Assembly (NCBI RefSeq): GCF_029227915.1
Contig: NC_079881.1
Coordinates: 2,790,001-2,854,000, forward strand
Length of the DNA stretch: 64,000 bases
Source of the DNA: Hydractinia symbiolongicarpus
Taxonomy: Eukaryota; Cnidaria; Hydrozoa; Anthoathecata; Hydractiniidae
Direction of reading: 5' to 3'
In this document: positions 19,703 to 31,275 of the stretch, piece after piece
Numbering within the stretch: position 1 is the stretch's first letter
Layout: each line of letters starts with the position of its first letter
Translations under genes and position numbers: made by a program
Notes under the pieces: generated by a model
The model's database searches: none
What the model was told of the DNA's origin: nothing
The model's input: only the letters and a program-made list of their open reading frames with translations

Positions 19703-22685
19703 AAAGCGATATAACTTAGTAATATCGGAAAAATGTCACTAAATACATGTTGGTACGAATATATGACGCAACCGTTGTAACTCGAACGGACAGATACCGC
19801 TAGGAAGTCATTGAAATGTAGTTTTTGAGAATATCTCTATTTCTTCAGTGCGTGCTAACGGCCATGATTGGTCCCACAGTAAAAAAGAACTTATTTATCT
19901 AAATATTTAAAAAAGCGCTACAACAGAGCATAGTGTACTTGCTGAATTCCAGCAATCATCTCGAATTAAGAAGAATGTTATTTCTTGTATTCAAACTGGC
20001 ACATTTATCACATTTATAAGGTCAAACTCCAAAATCAGTTCAATTAAGTCCCACAGTCAAACGTTTCACTGTTAAAAGCGATGCAACATAGTAATATGCG
20101 AATAGTATCGCTAAATACATGTGGGGACGAATATGTGACCCAACCGTTGTATCTCAAACGGATTGATACTGCCACGAAGACAGTGAGATTTAGTTTTTGA
20201 GAATGCCTCTATTTCTTCAGTGCGTGCTAACGACCAGGATTGGTCCTACAGTAAAAAATGACTTATTGATCTAAATTTTTAAAAAAAGCGCTACAACAGA
20301 GCATAGTGTACTCGCTGAATTCCAGCAATCATCTCGAATTAAGAAGAATGTGATTCCTTGGAGTCCAATTGGCTCATTTATCACATTTATCAGGTCACAG
20401 TCCAAAGTTAGTTTAATTAAGTCCCACCGTCAATCGTTTCACTGTTAAAAGCGATGCAACCTAGTAATATCAGAAAAATATCGCTAAATACATGTTGGTA
20501 CGAATATGTGACCCAACCGTTGTATCTCAAACGGATTGATACTGCCACGAAGTCAGTGAGATTTAGTTTTTGAGAATATCTCTATTTCTTCAGTGCGTGC
20601 TAACGGCCATGATTGGTCCCACAGAAAAAAAGGACTTATTTATCTAAATATTTAAAAAAAGCGCTACCACAGAGCATAGTGCACTCGCTGAATCCAAGCA
20701 ATCATCTCGAATTAAGAAGAATGTGATTCCTTGGAGTCCAATTGGCTCATTTATCGAATTTATAAGGTCACAGTCCAGAATCAATTCAGTTAGGTCCCAC
20801 AGTTAATCGTTTCATTGTTGAAAGCGATGCAACATGGTAATAGCGGAAAAATATTGCTAAATACATGTTGGTACGAATATGTGACGCAACGGTTGTAACT
20901 CAAACGGACTGATACCGCTAGAAAGTCATTGAAATGTAGTTCTTGAAACTGTCTCTATTTCTTCAGCGCGCGATAACGGATTGGATTGGTCCCACAGTAA
21001 AAAAAGACTTATTTATCTAAATTTTTAAAGAAAGCGCCACCACAGAGCATAGTGTACTTACTGAAATCCAGCAATCATGTCAATTTAAGAAGAATGTTAT
21101 TCCTTGGAGTCCAGTTGGCTCGTTTATCACATTTATCAGGTCACAGACCAAAGTTAGTTCAATTAAGTCCCACAGTCAATCGTTTCATTGTTAAAAGCGA
21201 TATAACTTAGTAATATCGCAAATATGTCACTAAATACATGTTGGTACGAATATGTGACGCAGCCGTTGTATCTCAAACGGATTGATACCGCCACGAAGTC
21301 AATGAGGTGTAGTTTTTGAGAATATCTCTATTTCTTCAGTGCGTGCTAACGGCCATGATTGGTCCCACAGAAAAAAAGGACTTATTTATCTAAATATTTA
21401 AAAAAAGCGCTACCACAGAGCATAGTGCACTCGCTGAATCCAAGCAATCATGTCGAATTAAGAAGAATGTTATTTCTTGTAGTCAAACTGGCACATTTAT
21501 CACATTTATAAGGTCAAAGTCCAAAATCAGTACAATTAAGTCCCACAGTCAAACGTTTCACTGTTAAAAGCGATACAACTTAGTAATATTGGAAAAAAAT
21601 TACTGAATACATGTTGGTACGAATATTTGACGCAACCGTTGTAACTCAAACGGATTGATACTGCCACGAAGTCAGTGAGATTTTGTTTTTGAGAATGCCT
21701 CTATTTCTTCAGTGCGTGCTAACGGCCAGGATTGGTCCTACAGTAAAAAAAGACTTATTGATCTACATTTTTAAAAAAAGCGCTACAACAGAGCATAGAG
21801 TACTCGATGAATTCCAGCAATCATCTCGAATTAAGAAGAATGTGATTCCTTGGAGTCCAATTGGCTCATTTATCGAATTTATAAGGTCACAGTCCAGAAT
21901 CAATTCAGTTAAGTCCCACAGTCAATCGTTTCATTGTTAAAAGCGATATAACTTAGTAATATCGCAAATATGTCACTAAATACATGTTGGTACGAATATG
22001 TGACGCAGCCGTTGTATCTCAAACGGATTGATACCGCCACGAAGTCAATGAGGTGTAGTTTTTGAGAATATCTCTATTTCTTCAGTGCGTGCTAACGGCC
22101 ATGATTGGTCCCACAGAAAAAAAGGACTTATTTATCTAAATATTTAAAAAAAGCGCTACCACAGAGCATAGTGCACTCGCTGAATCCAAGCAATCATGTC
22201 GAATTAAGAAGAATGTTATTTCTTGTAGTCAAACTGGCACATTTATCACATTTATAAGGTCAAAGTCCAAAATCAGTACAATTAAGTCCCACAGTCAAAC
22301 GTTTCACTGTTAAAAGCGATACAACTTAGTAATATTGGAAAAAAAATACTGAATACATGTTGGTACGAATAATTGACGCAACCGTTGTAACTCAAACGTA
22401 CTGATAAAGTTAGAACGTCATTGAAATGTAGTTTTTGAAACTGTCTCTATTTCTTCAGCGGGCGATGACGGCTAGGATTGGTCCCACAGTAAAAAATGAC
22501 TTATTTATCTCAATTTTTAAATGAAGCGCTTCCACAGGGCCAAGTGTAATCGCTGATTTCCAACAATCATGTCAAAGTAAGAAGAATGTTATTTCTTCCA
22601 TTCCAGTTGGCTCACTTATCACATTTATAAGGTTACAGGCCAAAGTTAGTTCAATTAAGTCCCACAGTCAATCATTTCATTGTTA
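19703..22685 (+). repeat. 8-monomer higher-order repeat, copy 2 (2983 bp)
   Basis: This is the second copy of the 2983-bp unit. It follows copy 1 closely except for scattered point changes and one replaced tract at about 20577-20699. Beyond 22686 the sequence no longer follows the start of the unit, so only two copies are present. Confidence 0.9.
20577..20699 (+). repeat. Probable gene-conversion tract inside the 8-mer repeat
   Basis: Copy 1 here (about 17594-17716) has GAATGCCTCTATTTC, CCAGGATTGGTCCTACAG and GAATTCCAGCAATC. Copy 2 instead has GAATATCTCTATTTC, CCATGATTGGTCCCACAG and GAATCCAAGCAATC, the state of other monomers in the same unit such as 18337-18460. The flanks match copy 1 on both sides. 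Confidence 0.75.
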
Positions 22686-24959
22686 AAAGCGATATAACTG
22701 AGTAATACCGGAAAAATGTCAGTAAATACATGTTGGTACGAATATGTGACGCAGCCGTTGTATCTCAAACGGATTGATACCGCCACGAAGTCAATGAGAT
22801 TTAGTTTTTGAGAATGTCTCTCTTTCTTCAGTGCGTGCTAACGGACAGGATTAGTCCCACAGTAAAAAAAGACTTATTTATCTAAATTTTTTAAAAAAGC
22901 GCTACCACAGAGCATAGTGTAATTGCTGAAATTCAGCAATCATGTCGATTTAAGAAGAATGTTATTCCTTGGAGTCCAGTTGGTTCGTTTATCACATTTA
23001 TCAGGTCACAGACCAAAGTTAGTTCAATTAAGTCCCACAGTCAATCGTTTCATTGTTAAAAGCGATATAACTTAGTAATATCGCAAATATGTCACTAAAT
23101 ACATGTTGGTACGAATATGTGACGCAGCCGTTGTATCTCAAACGGAATGATACCGCCACGAAGTCAATGAGGTGTAGTTTTTGAGAATATCTCTATTTCT
23201 TCAGTGCGTGCTAACGGCCATGATTGGTCCCACAGTAAAAAAGGACTTATTTATCTAAATATTTAAAAAAAAGCGCTACCACAGAGCATAGTACACTCGC
23301 TGAATCCAAGCAATCATGTCGAATTAAGAAGAATGTTATTTCTTGTATTCAAACTGGCACATTTATCACATTTATAAGGTCAAACTCAAAAATCAGTTCA
23401 ATTAAGTCTCACAGTCAAACGTTTCACTGTTAAAAGCGATGCAACCTACTAATATCCGAATACTATCGCTAAATACATGTGGGGACGAATATGTGACACA
23501 ACCGTTGTAACTCAAAGTGACTGATACCGTTAGAACGTCATTGAAATGTAGTTTTGGAAACTGTCTCTATTTCTTCAGCGCGCAATAACGGCTAGGATTG
23601 GTCCCACAGTAAAAAATGACTTATTTATCTAAATTTTTAAATGAAGCGCTACCACAGCGCCCAGTGTAATTGCTGAGTTCCGGCAATCATTTCAAATTAA
23701 GAAGAATGATACTTCTTGGAGTCCAATTCTGTCATTTATCACATTTATAAGGTCACAGTCCATAGTTAGTTTAATTAAGTCCCACCGTCAATCGTTTCAC
23801 TGTTAAAAGGGATGCAACCTAGTAATATCAGAAAAATATCGCTAAATACATGTTGGTACGAATATGTGACCCAACCGTTGTATCTCAAACGGATTGATAT
23901 TGCCACGAAGTCAGTGAGATTTAGTTTTTGTGAATGCCTCTATTTCTTCAGTGCGTGCTAACGGCCAGGATTGGTCCGACAGTAAAAAAAGACTTATTGA
24001 TCTAAATTTTTAAAAAAAGCGCTACAACAGAGCATAGTGTACTCGCTGAATTCCAGCAATCATCTCGAATTAAGAAGAATGTGATTCCTTGGAGTCCAAT
24101 TGGCTCATTTATCGAATTTATAAGGCCACAGTCCAGAATCAATTCAGTTAAGTCCCACAGTCAATCGTTTCATTGTTAAAAGCGATGCAACATGGTAATA
24201 GCGGAAAAATATCGCTAAATACATGTTGGTACGAATATGTGACGCAACAGTTGTAACTCAAACGGACTGATACCGCTAGAAAGTCATTGAAATGTAGTTC
24301 TTGAAACTGTCTTTATTTCTTCAGTGCGCGATACCGGATTGGATTGGTCCCACAGTAAAAAATGACTTATTTATCTAAATTTTGAAATGAACCGCTTCCA
24401 AAGCGCCCAGTGTAATCGCTGATTTCCAACAATCATGTCAAAGTAAGAAGAATGTTATTTCTTGGAGTCCAGTTGGCTCACTTATCACATTTATAAGGTC
24501 ACAGGCCAAAGTTAGTTCAATTAAGTCCCACAGTCAATCATTTCATTGTTGAAAGCGATATAACTTAGTAATATCGAAAAAATGTCACTAAATACATGTT
24601 GGTACGAATATGTGACGCAACCGTTGTAACTCAAACGGACTGATACTGCTAAAAGTCATTGGAATGTAGTTTTTGAAACTGTCTCTATTTCTTCAGCGCG
24701 CGATAACGGCTAGGATTGGTCCCACAGTAAAGAATGACTTATTTATCTAAATTTTTAAATGAAGCGCTTCCACAGCGCCCAATGTAATCGCTGATTTCCA
24801 ACAATCAAGTCAAAGTAAGAAGAATGTTAGTTCTTGGAGTCCAGTTGGCTAACTTATCACATTTATAAGGTCACAGGCCAAAGTTAGTTCAATTAAGTCT
24901 CACAGTCAATCATTTCATTGTTAAAAGCGATATAACTTAGTAATATCGGAAAAATGTCA

Positions 24960-26460
24960 ATTTGATTTTTGATTTTGATTTTCTCTTTATTTAACGTCGA
25001 TAGATACAATAGTATTTAAATAACTAATTTAAATCGACAACAAAACGTAAAACAAGGCAAACAGCGATAAAAAATAAGAAAAATAAATAAATAAATAAGT
25101 AAAGTTAAAATATGTATGGTATATCCATGCATATTTTACAGGGGCAAACATCACCTTCCCAAAATTTTATTGAGCTACGGAAGGCTTCGAGAGAAGGAGC
25201 ATTCTTTGTAGCGTCAGGCACAGATATCCATAGCTTCCCTGCAATATTTGATAAAGTATTTAAGCCATAGTACGTTGTCCGACAAGTTGGTCGCCTGATC
25301 AAATTAAAGCAACGAAGGTTGTACTTGTTTTCCCTAACAGAAAATATCTCGTTCATATATAGAGGTGACAATCCATTTAAAAATTTGTAAACCTCTTTCA
25401 TTAAATTCTGTAAATTGATGATGTGAATATTTTTAACATTACATAAAGATAAAAGTTCATCGTAATTGCCATTTATATCGTCCTGTATGATTCTTAGACA
25501 ACGTTCATGAATACGATTGATTCGATTATTCGCAACTTTTCCACAAAACATCCATACTAAGGGATAGTAAGAAAACTGAGACAAAATAAATGAATTGAAG
25601 AGAAAACGCTTCATCTTGGGTGTCAAAAAGGAAGATATCCTTTGAAGCACGTTGAGTTTCCTACTAGCCTTATTACAGATGTTTTTGACATGCGAATGAA
25701 AGTTTAGTCTCGAGTCAATCGTAACACCAAGAAGCACTACAGACGATTTACACGCAATTTTCAAATGGTTAAATATCAAACTTTTATCGTGATGACCTAA
25801 TACAATATATTGATACTTTTTCAAATTTATTGCTAAGTAATTTTCATAAAACCAATTATTAACTATGACCAAATTAGTAAGCAGTGTTTGTTTTACATCT
25901 TCTAATGAATTTTCACAAGCATATAAAGTGTTATCATCTGCAAAGTTACAAAGGGATGATTGAATAATGAACCAGAATAAATCGTTTATAGAATAATTGA
26001 AGAAAGGAGGTCCTAAGATTGATCCTTGTGGAACTCCAACTTGAAGAGGAAGCCATTCGCTAAAAGAAGAATTTATTCTGGTTCTCTGAAAACGATTTTT
26101 CAAGTATGAGTGAATAAATAATAAAGAAGATTCAGAAAAACCATAGGCATGCAGCTTTGCAATGAGCAAATCATGGTTGATAGTATCAAAAGCTTTTGAA
26201 AGGTCCATTAGCACTGCTCCAACTACACCCTTATTATCAAGTGTGCTTTTCCATTGTTCAATCATTCGAATGAGAGCATATTGTGTATTATAACCCTTTC
26301 TGCAGCCTGATAGATGAGGGCTGAGTTTGTCATGCATAAAAGTGTGCATTTGATTAAGAATAATTCTTTCAAAAACCTTTGATAAACAGGGAAGCAAGCT
26401 AACAGGTCTATAGTTCTCCTTATCATTACAGTCATCCTTCTTAAAAACAGGTATAACCTC
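24960..26460 (-). mobile_element. CR1-like non-LTR retrotransposon, 5'-truncated copy
   Basis: This insertion of about 1.5 kb in the satellite is read on the minus strand. It corresponds to the 3' part of the copy at 40572-44799, from the GAGGTTATACCTG point (43291 there) to the 3' end. The 3' tail is an AATCAAA-type repeat (seen here as TTTGATTTTTGATTTTGATT). The interrupted satellite reads AAAAATGTCA on the left and ACTAAATACATG on the right, which rejoin to the normal monomer with a target duplication of at most 3 bp (TCA, partly ambiguous). The 5' truncation is typical of incomplete reverse transcription. Confidence 0.95.
25105..26460 (-). pseudogene. ORF2 fragment: reverse transcriptase part, 5'-truncated
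   Basis: The frame is open from the truncation point at 26460 to the stop at 25105 and matches residues 500-950 of the intact ORF2. It keeps the RT palm motifs: motif A (MDLSKAFDTINHD), motif B (GVPQGSILG), motif C (NFADDNTLY) and LGVTIDSRLNF. The APE endonuclease is missing, and no ATG marks a natural start, so it is a dead copy although the frame is undamaged. Only about four residues differ from the intact copy (C for F after HLSG, N for K in the YEKYLAIN segment, N for S in DDINGS, and P for T near the C-terminus). It is therefore a recent insertion. Confidence 0.92.
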
Positions 26461-26799
26461 ACTAAATACATGTTGGTACGAATATGTGACGCAACCGTTG
26501 TAACTCGAACGGACTGATACCGCTAGAAAGTCATTGAAATGTAATTTTTGAGAATATCTCTATTTCTTCAGTGCGTGCTAACGGCCATGATTGGTCCCAC
26601 AGTAAAAAAAGACTTATTTATCTAAATATTTAAAAAAAAGCGCTACCACAGAGCATAGTGCACTCGCTGAATCCAAGCAATCATGTTGAACTAAGAAGAA
26701 TGTTATTTCTTGTATTCAAACTGGCACAATTATCACATTTATAAGGTCAAACTCCAAAATCAGTTCAATTATGTCCCACAGTCAAACGTTTCATTGTTA

Positions 26800-29783
26800 A
26801 AACGATGCAACCTAGTAATATCCGAATACTATCGCTAAATGCATGTGGGGACGAATATGTGACGCAACCGTTGTAACTCAAAGTGACTGATACCGTTAGA
26901 ACGTCATTGAAATGTAGTTTTTGAAACTGTCTCTATTTCTTCAGCGCGCAATAACGGCTAGGATTATTCCTACAGTAAAAAAAGACTTATTGATCTAAAT
27001 ATTTAAAAAAAAGCGCTACAACAGAGCATAGTGTACTTGCTGAATTCCAGCAATCATCTCGAATTAAGAAGAATGTGATTCCTTGGAGTCCAATTGGTTC
27101 ATTTATCGAATTTATAAGGTCACAGTCCAGAATCAGTTCAGTTAAGTCCCACAGTCAATCGTTTCATTGTTGAAAGCGATGCAACATGGTAATAGCGGAA
27201 AACTATCGCTAAATACATGTTGGTACGAATATGTGACGCAACGGTTGTAACTCAAACGTACTGATAAAGTTAGAACGTCATTGAAATTTAGTTTTTGAAA
27301 CTGTCTCTATTTCTTCAGCGCGCGATAACGGCTAGGATTTGTCCCACAGTAAAAAATGACTTTATTATCTCAATTTTTAAATGAAGCGCTTCCACAGCGC
27401 CCAGTGTAATCGCTGAGTTTCAACAATCATGTCAAAGTAAAAAGAATGTTATTTCTTGCATTCCAGTTGGCTCACTTATCACATTTATAAGGTTACAGGC
27501 CAAAGTTAGTTCAATTAAGTCCCACAGTCAATCATTTCATTGTTAAAAGCGATATAACTGAGTAATACCGGAAAAATGTCAGTAAATACATGTTGGTACG
27601 GATATGTGACGCAGCTGTTGTATCTCAAACGGATTGATACCGCCACGAATTAAATTAGATTTAGTTCTTGAGAATGTCTCTATTTCTTCAGTGCGTGCTA
27701 ACGGACAGGATTGGTCCCACAGTAAAAAAAGACTTATTTATCTAAATTTTTTAAAAAAGCGCTACCACAGAGCATAGTGTAATTGCTGAAATTCAGCAAT
27801 CATGTCAATTTAAGAAGAATGTTATTCCTTGGAATCCAGTTGGCTCGTTTATCACAATTATCAGGTCACAGACCAAAGTTAGTTCAATGAAGTCCCACAG
27901 TCAATCGTTTCATTGTTAAAAGCGATATAACTTAGTAATATCGCAAATTTGTCACTAAATACATGTTGGTACAAATATGTGACGCAGCCGTTGTATCTCA
28001 AACGGATTGATACCGACACGAAGTCAATGAGGTGTAGTTTTTGAGAATATCTCTATTTCTTCAGTGCGTGCTAACGGCCATGATTGGTCCCACAGTAAAA
28101 AAGGAATTATTTATCTAAATATTTAAAAAAAGCGCTACCACAGAGAATAGTACACTCGCTGAATCCAAGCAATCATGTCAAATTAAGAAGAATGTTATTT
28201 CTTGTATTCAAACTGGCACATTTATCACATTTATAAGGTCAAACTCCAAAATCAGTTTAATTAAGTCCCACAGTCAAACGTTTCACTGTTAAAAGCGATG
28301 CAATCTAGTAATATCCGAATACTATCGCTAAATGCATGTGGGGACGAATATGTGACGCAACCGTTGTAACTCAAAGTGACTGATACCGTTAGAACGTCAT
28401 TGAAATGTAGTTTTTGAAACTGTCTCTATTTTTTCAGCGCGCAATAACGGCTAGGATTGGTCCTACAGTAAAAAAAGACTTATTGATCTAAATTTTTTAA
28501 AAAAGCGCTACAACAAAGCATAGTGTACTCGCTGAATTCCAGCAATCATCTCGAATTAAGAAGAATATTATTCCTTGGAGTCCAATTGGCTCATTTATCG
28601 AATTTATAAGGTCACAGTCCAGAATCAGTTCAGTTAAGTCCCACAGTCAATCGTTTCATTGTTGAAAGCGATGCAACATGGTAATAGCGGAAAAATATCG
28701 CTAAATACATGTTGGTACGAATATGTGACGCAACGGTTGTAACTCAAACGTACTAATAAAGTTAGAACGTCATTGAAATGTAGTTTTTGAAACTGTCTCT
28801 ATTTCTTCAGCGCGCGATAACGGCTAGGATTTCTCCCACAGTAAAAAATGACTTATTTATCTCAATTTTTAAATGAAGCGCTTCCACAGCGCCCAGTGTA
28901 ATGGCTGAGTTTCAACAATCATGTCAAAATAAGAAGAATGTTATTTCTTGCATTCCAGTTGGCTCACTTATCACATTTATAAGGTTACAAGCCAAAGTTA
29001 GTTCAATTAAGTCCCACAGTCAATCATTTCATTGTTAAAAGCGATATAACTGAGTAATACCGGAAAAATGTCAGTAAATACATGTTGGTACGAATATGTG
29101 ACGCAGTTGTTGTATCTCAAACGGATTGATACCGCCACGAAGTCAATGAGATTTAGTTTTTGAGAATGTCTCTATTTCTTCAGTGCGTGCTAACGGACAG
29201 GATTGGTCCCACAGTAAAAAAAGACTTATTTATCTAAATTTTTAAAAAAAGCGCTACCACAGAGCATAGTGTAATTGCTGAAATTCAGCAATCATGTCAA
29301 TTTAAGAAGAATGTTATTCCTTGGAGTCCAGTTGGCTCGTTTATCACAATTATCAGGTCACAGACCAAAGTTAGTTCAATTAAGTCCCACAGTCAATCGT
29401 TTCATTGTTAAAAGCGATATAACTTAGTAATATCGCAAATATGTCACTAAATACATGTTGGTACAAATATGCGACGCAGCCGTTGTATCTCAAACGGATT
29501 GATACGGACACGAAGTCAATGAGGTGTAGTTTTTGAGAATATCTCTATTTCTTCAGTGCGTGCTAACGGCCATGATTGGTCCCACAGTAAAAAAGGGTTT
29601 ATTTATCTAAATATTTAAAAAAAGCGCTACCACAGAGCATAGTACACTCGCTGAATCCAAGCAATCATGTCGAATTAAGAAGAATGTTATTTCTTGTATT
29701 CAAACTGGCACATTTATCACATTTATAAGGTCAAACTCCAAAATCAGTTCAATTAAGTCCCACAGTCAAACGTTTCACTGTTA
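26800..29783 (+). repeat. 4-monomer higher-order repeat, two copies of about 1492 bp
   Basis: The copies 26800-28291 and 28292-29783 share private variants at a 1490-1492-bp offset. Examples are CTCAAACGTACT followed by ATAAAGTTAGAACG (about 27254 and 28744), GTGTAATTGCTGAAATTCAGC (about 27777 and 29269) and GGTACAAATATG. The next unit begins with the same CTAGTAATATCCGAATACT class but then departs. Confidence 0.82.
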
Positions 29784-31275
29784 AAAGCGATGCAACCTAG
29801 TAATATCCGAATACTATCGCTAAATACATGTGGGGAAGAATATGTGACACAACCGTTGTAACTCAAAGTGACTGATACCGTTAGAACGTCATTGAAGTGT
29901 AGTTTTTGAAACTGTCTCTATTTTTTCAGCGCGCAATAACGGCTAGGATTGGTCCCACAGTAAAAAATGACTTATTTATCTAAATTTTTAAATGAAGCGC
30001 TACCACAGCGCCCAGTGTAATTGCTGAGCTCCGGCAATCATTTCAAATTAAGAAGAATGATACTTCCTGGAGTCCAATTCTCTCATTTATCACATTTATC
30101 AGCTCACAGTTCAAAGTTAGTTTAATTAAGTCCCACCGTCAATCGTTTCACTGTTAAAAGCGATGCAACCTAGTAATATCAGAAAAATATCGCTAAATAC
30201 ATGTTGGTACGAAAATGTGACCCAACCGTTGTATCTCAAACGAATTGATACTGCCACGAAGTCAGTGAGATTTAGTTTTTGAGAATGCCTCTATTTCTTC
30301 AGTGCGTGCCAACGGCCAGGATTGGTCCTACAGTAAAGAAAGACTTATTGATCTAAATTTTTAAAAAAAGCGCTACAACAGAGCATAGTGTACTCGCTGA
30401 ATTCCAGCAATCATCTCGAATTAAGAAGAATGTGATTCCTTGGAGTCCAATTGGCTCATTTATCGAATTTATAAGGTCACAGTCGAGAATCAATTCAGTT
30501 AAGTCCCACAGTCAATCGTTTCATTGTTGAAAGCGATGCAACCTAGTAATATCCGAATACTATCGCTAAATACATGTGGGGAAGAATATGTGACACAACC
30601 GTTGTAACTCAAAGTGACTGATACCGTTAGAACGTCATTGAAGTGTAGTTTTTGAAACTGTCTCTATTTTTTCAGCGCGCAATAACGGCTAGGATTGGTC
30701 CCACAGTAAAAAATGACTTATTTATCTAAATTTTTAAATGAAGCGCTACCACAGCGCCCAGTGTAATTGCTGAGCTCCGGCAATCATTTCAAATTAAGAA
30801 GAATGATACTTCTTGGAGTCCAATTCTCTCATTTATCACATTTATCAGCTCACAGTCCAAAGTTAGTTTAATTAAGTCCCACCGTCAATCGTTTCACTGT
30901 TAAAAGCGATGCAACCTAGTAATATCAGAAAAATATCGCTAAATACATGTTGGTACGAAAATGTGACCCAACCGTTGTATCTCAAACGAATTGATACTGC
31001 CACGAAGTCAGTGAGATTTAGTTTTTGAGAATGCCTCTATTTCTTCAGTGCGTGCTAACGGCCAGGATTGGTCCTACAGTAAAAAAAGACTGATTGATCT
31101 AAATTTTTAAAAAAAGCGCTACAACAGAGCATAGTGTACTCGCTGAATTCCAGCAATCATCTCGAATTAAGAAGAATGTGATTCCTTGGAGTCCAATTGG
31201 CTCATTTATTGAATTTATAAGGCCACAGTCCAGAATCAATTCAGTTAAGTCCCACAGTCAATCGTTTCATTGTTA
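29784..31275 (+). repeat. 2-monomer higher-order repeat, two copies of 746 bp
   Basis: The copies 29784-30529 and 30530-31275 share ATGTGGGGAAGAATATGTGAC, CACAACCG, GAAGTGTAGTTTTTG, CTGAGCTCCGG and TTATCAGCTCACAGT at an offset of 746-747 bp. These variants are absent from most other monomers. Confidence 0.82.

Larger units (their letters stand above)
6891..24959 (+). repeat. 373-bp satellite array, block 1 (about 48 monomers)
   Basis: Head-to-tail monomers, phased here on the motif AAAGCGAT, start at 6891, 7264, 7637, 7929, 8302, 8675, 9048 and so on, nearly always 372-374 bp apart. Each contains ACATGTTGGTACGAATATG, a CCGTT-n8-AACGG dyad, CTCTATTTCTTCAG, two GTCCCACAGT-type decamers, GAAGAATGTTATT and TTATCACATTTATAAGG. 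Several sequence classes alternate: for example GCGATATAACTTAG against GCGATGCAACCTAG, and GTGCGTGCTAACGG against GCGCGCGATAACGG. Classes are often mosaics of each other. No gene is supported in the block. Position and function (centromeric, pericentromeric or other heterochromatin) cannot be told from sequence. Confidence 0.97.

Noticed and set aside
8424-21940. Recurring 83-85-codon frames in the satellite (for example 8424-8675, 12388-12612, 14230-14481, 18700-18957, 21683-21940, 47911-48162)
   Set aside because: Only a few of more than 130 monomers keep the frame open; most are broken by A-run length changes and point changes. The frames follow satellite homology and not selection on a protein.
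26262-26471. Separate small gene upstream of the truncated RT
   Set aside because: It is another frame over the same retrotransposon sequence and crosses into the satellite; its counterpart at 43286-43489 lies inside intact ORF2.
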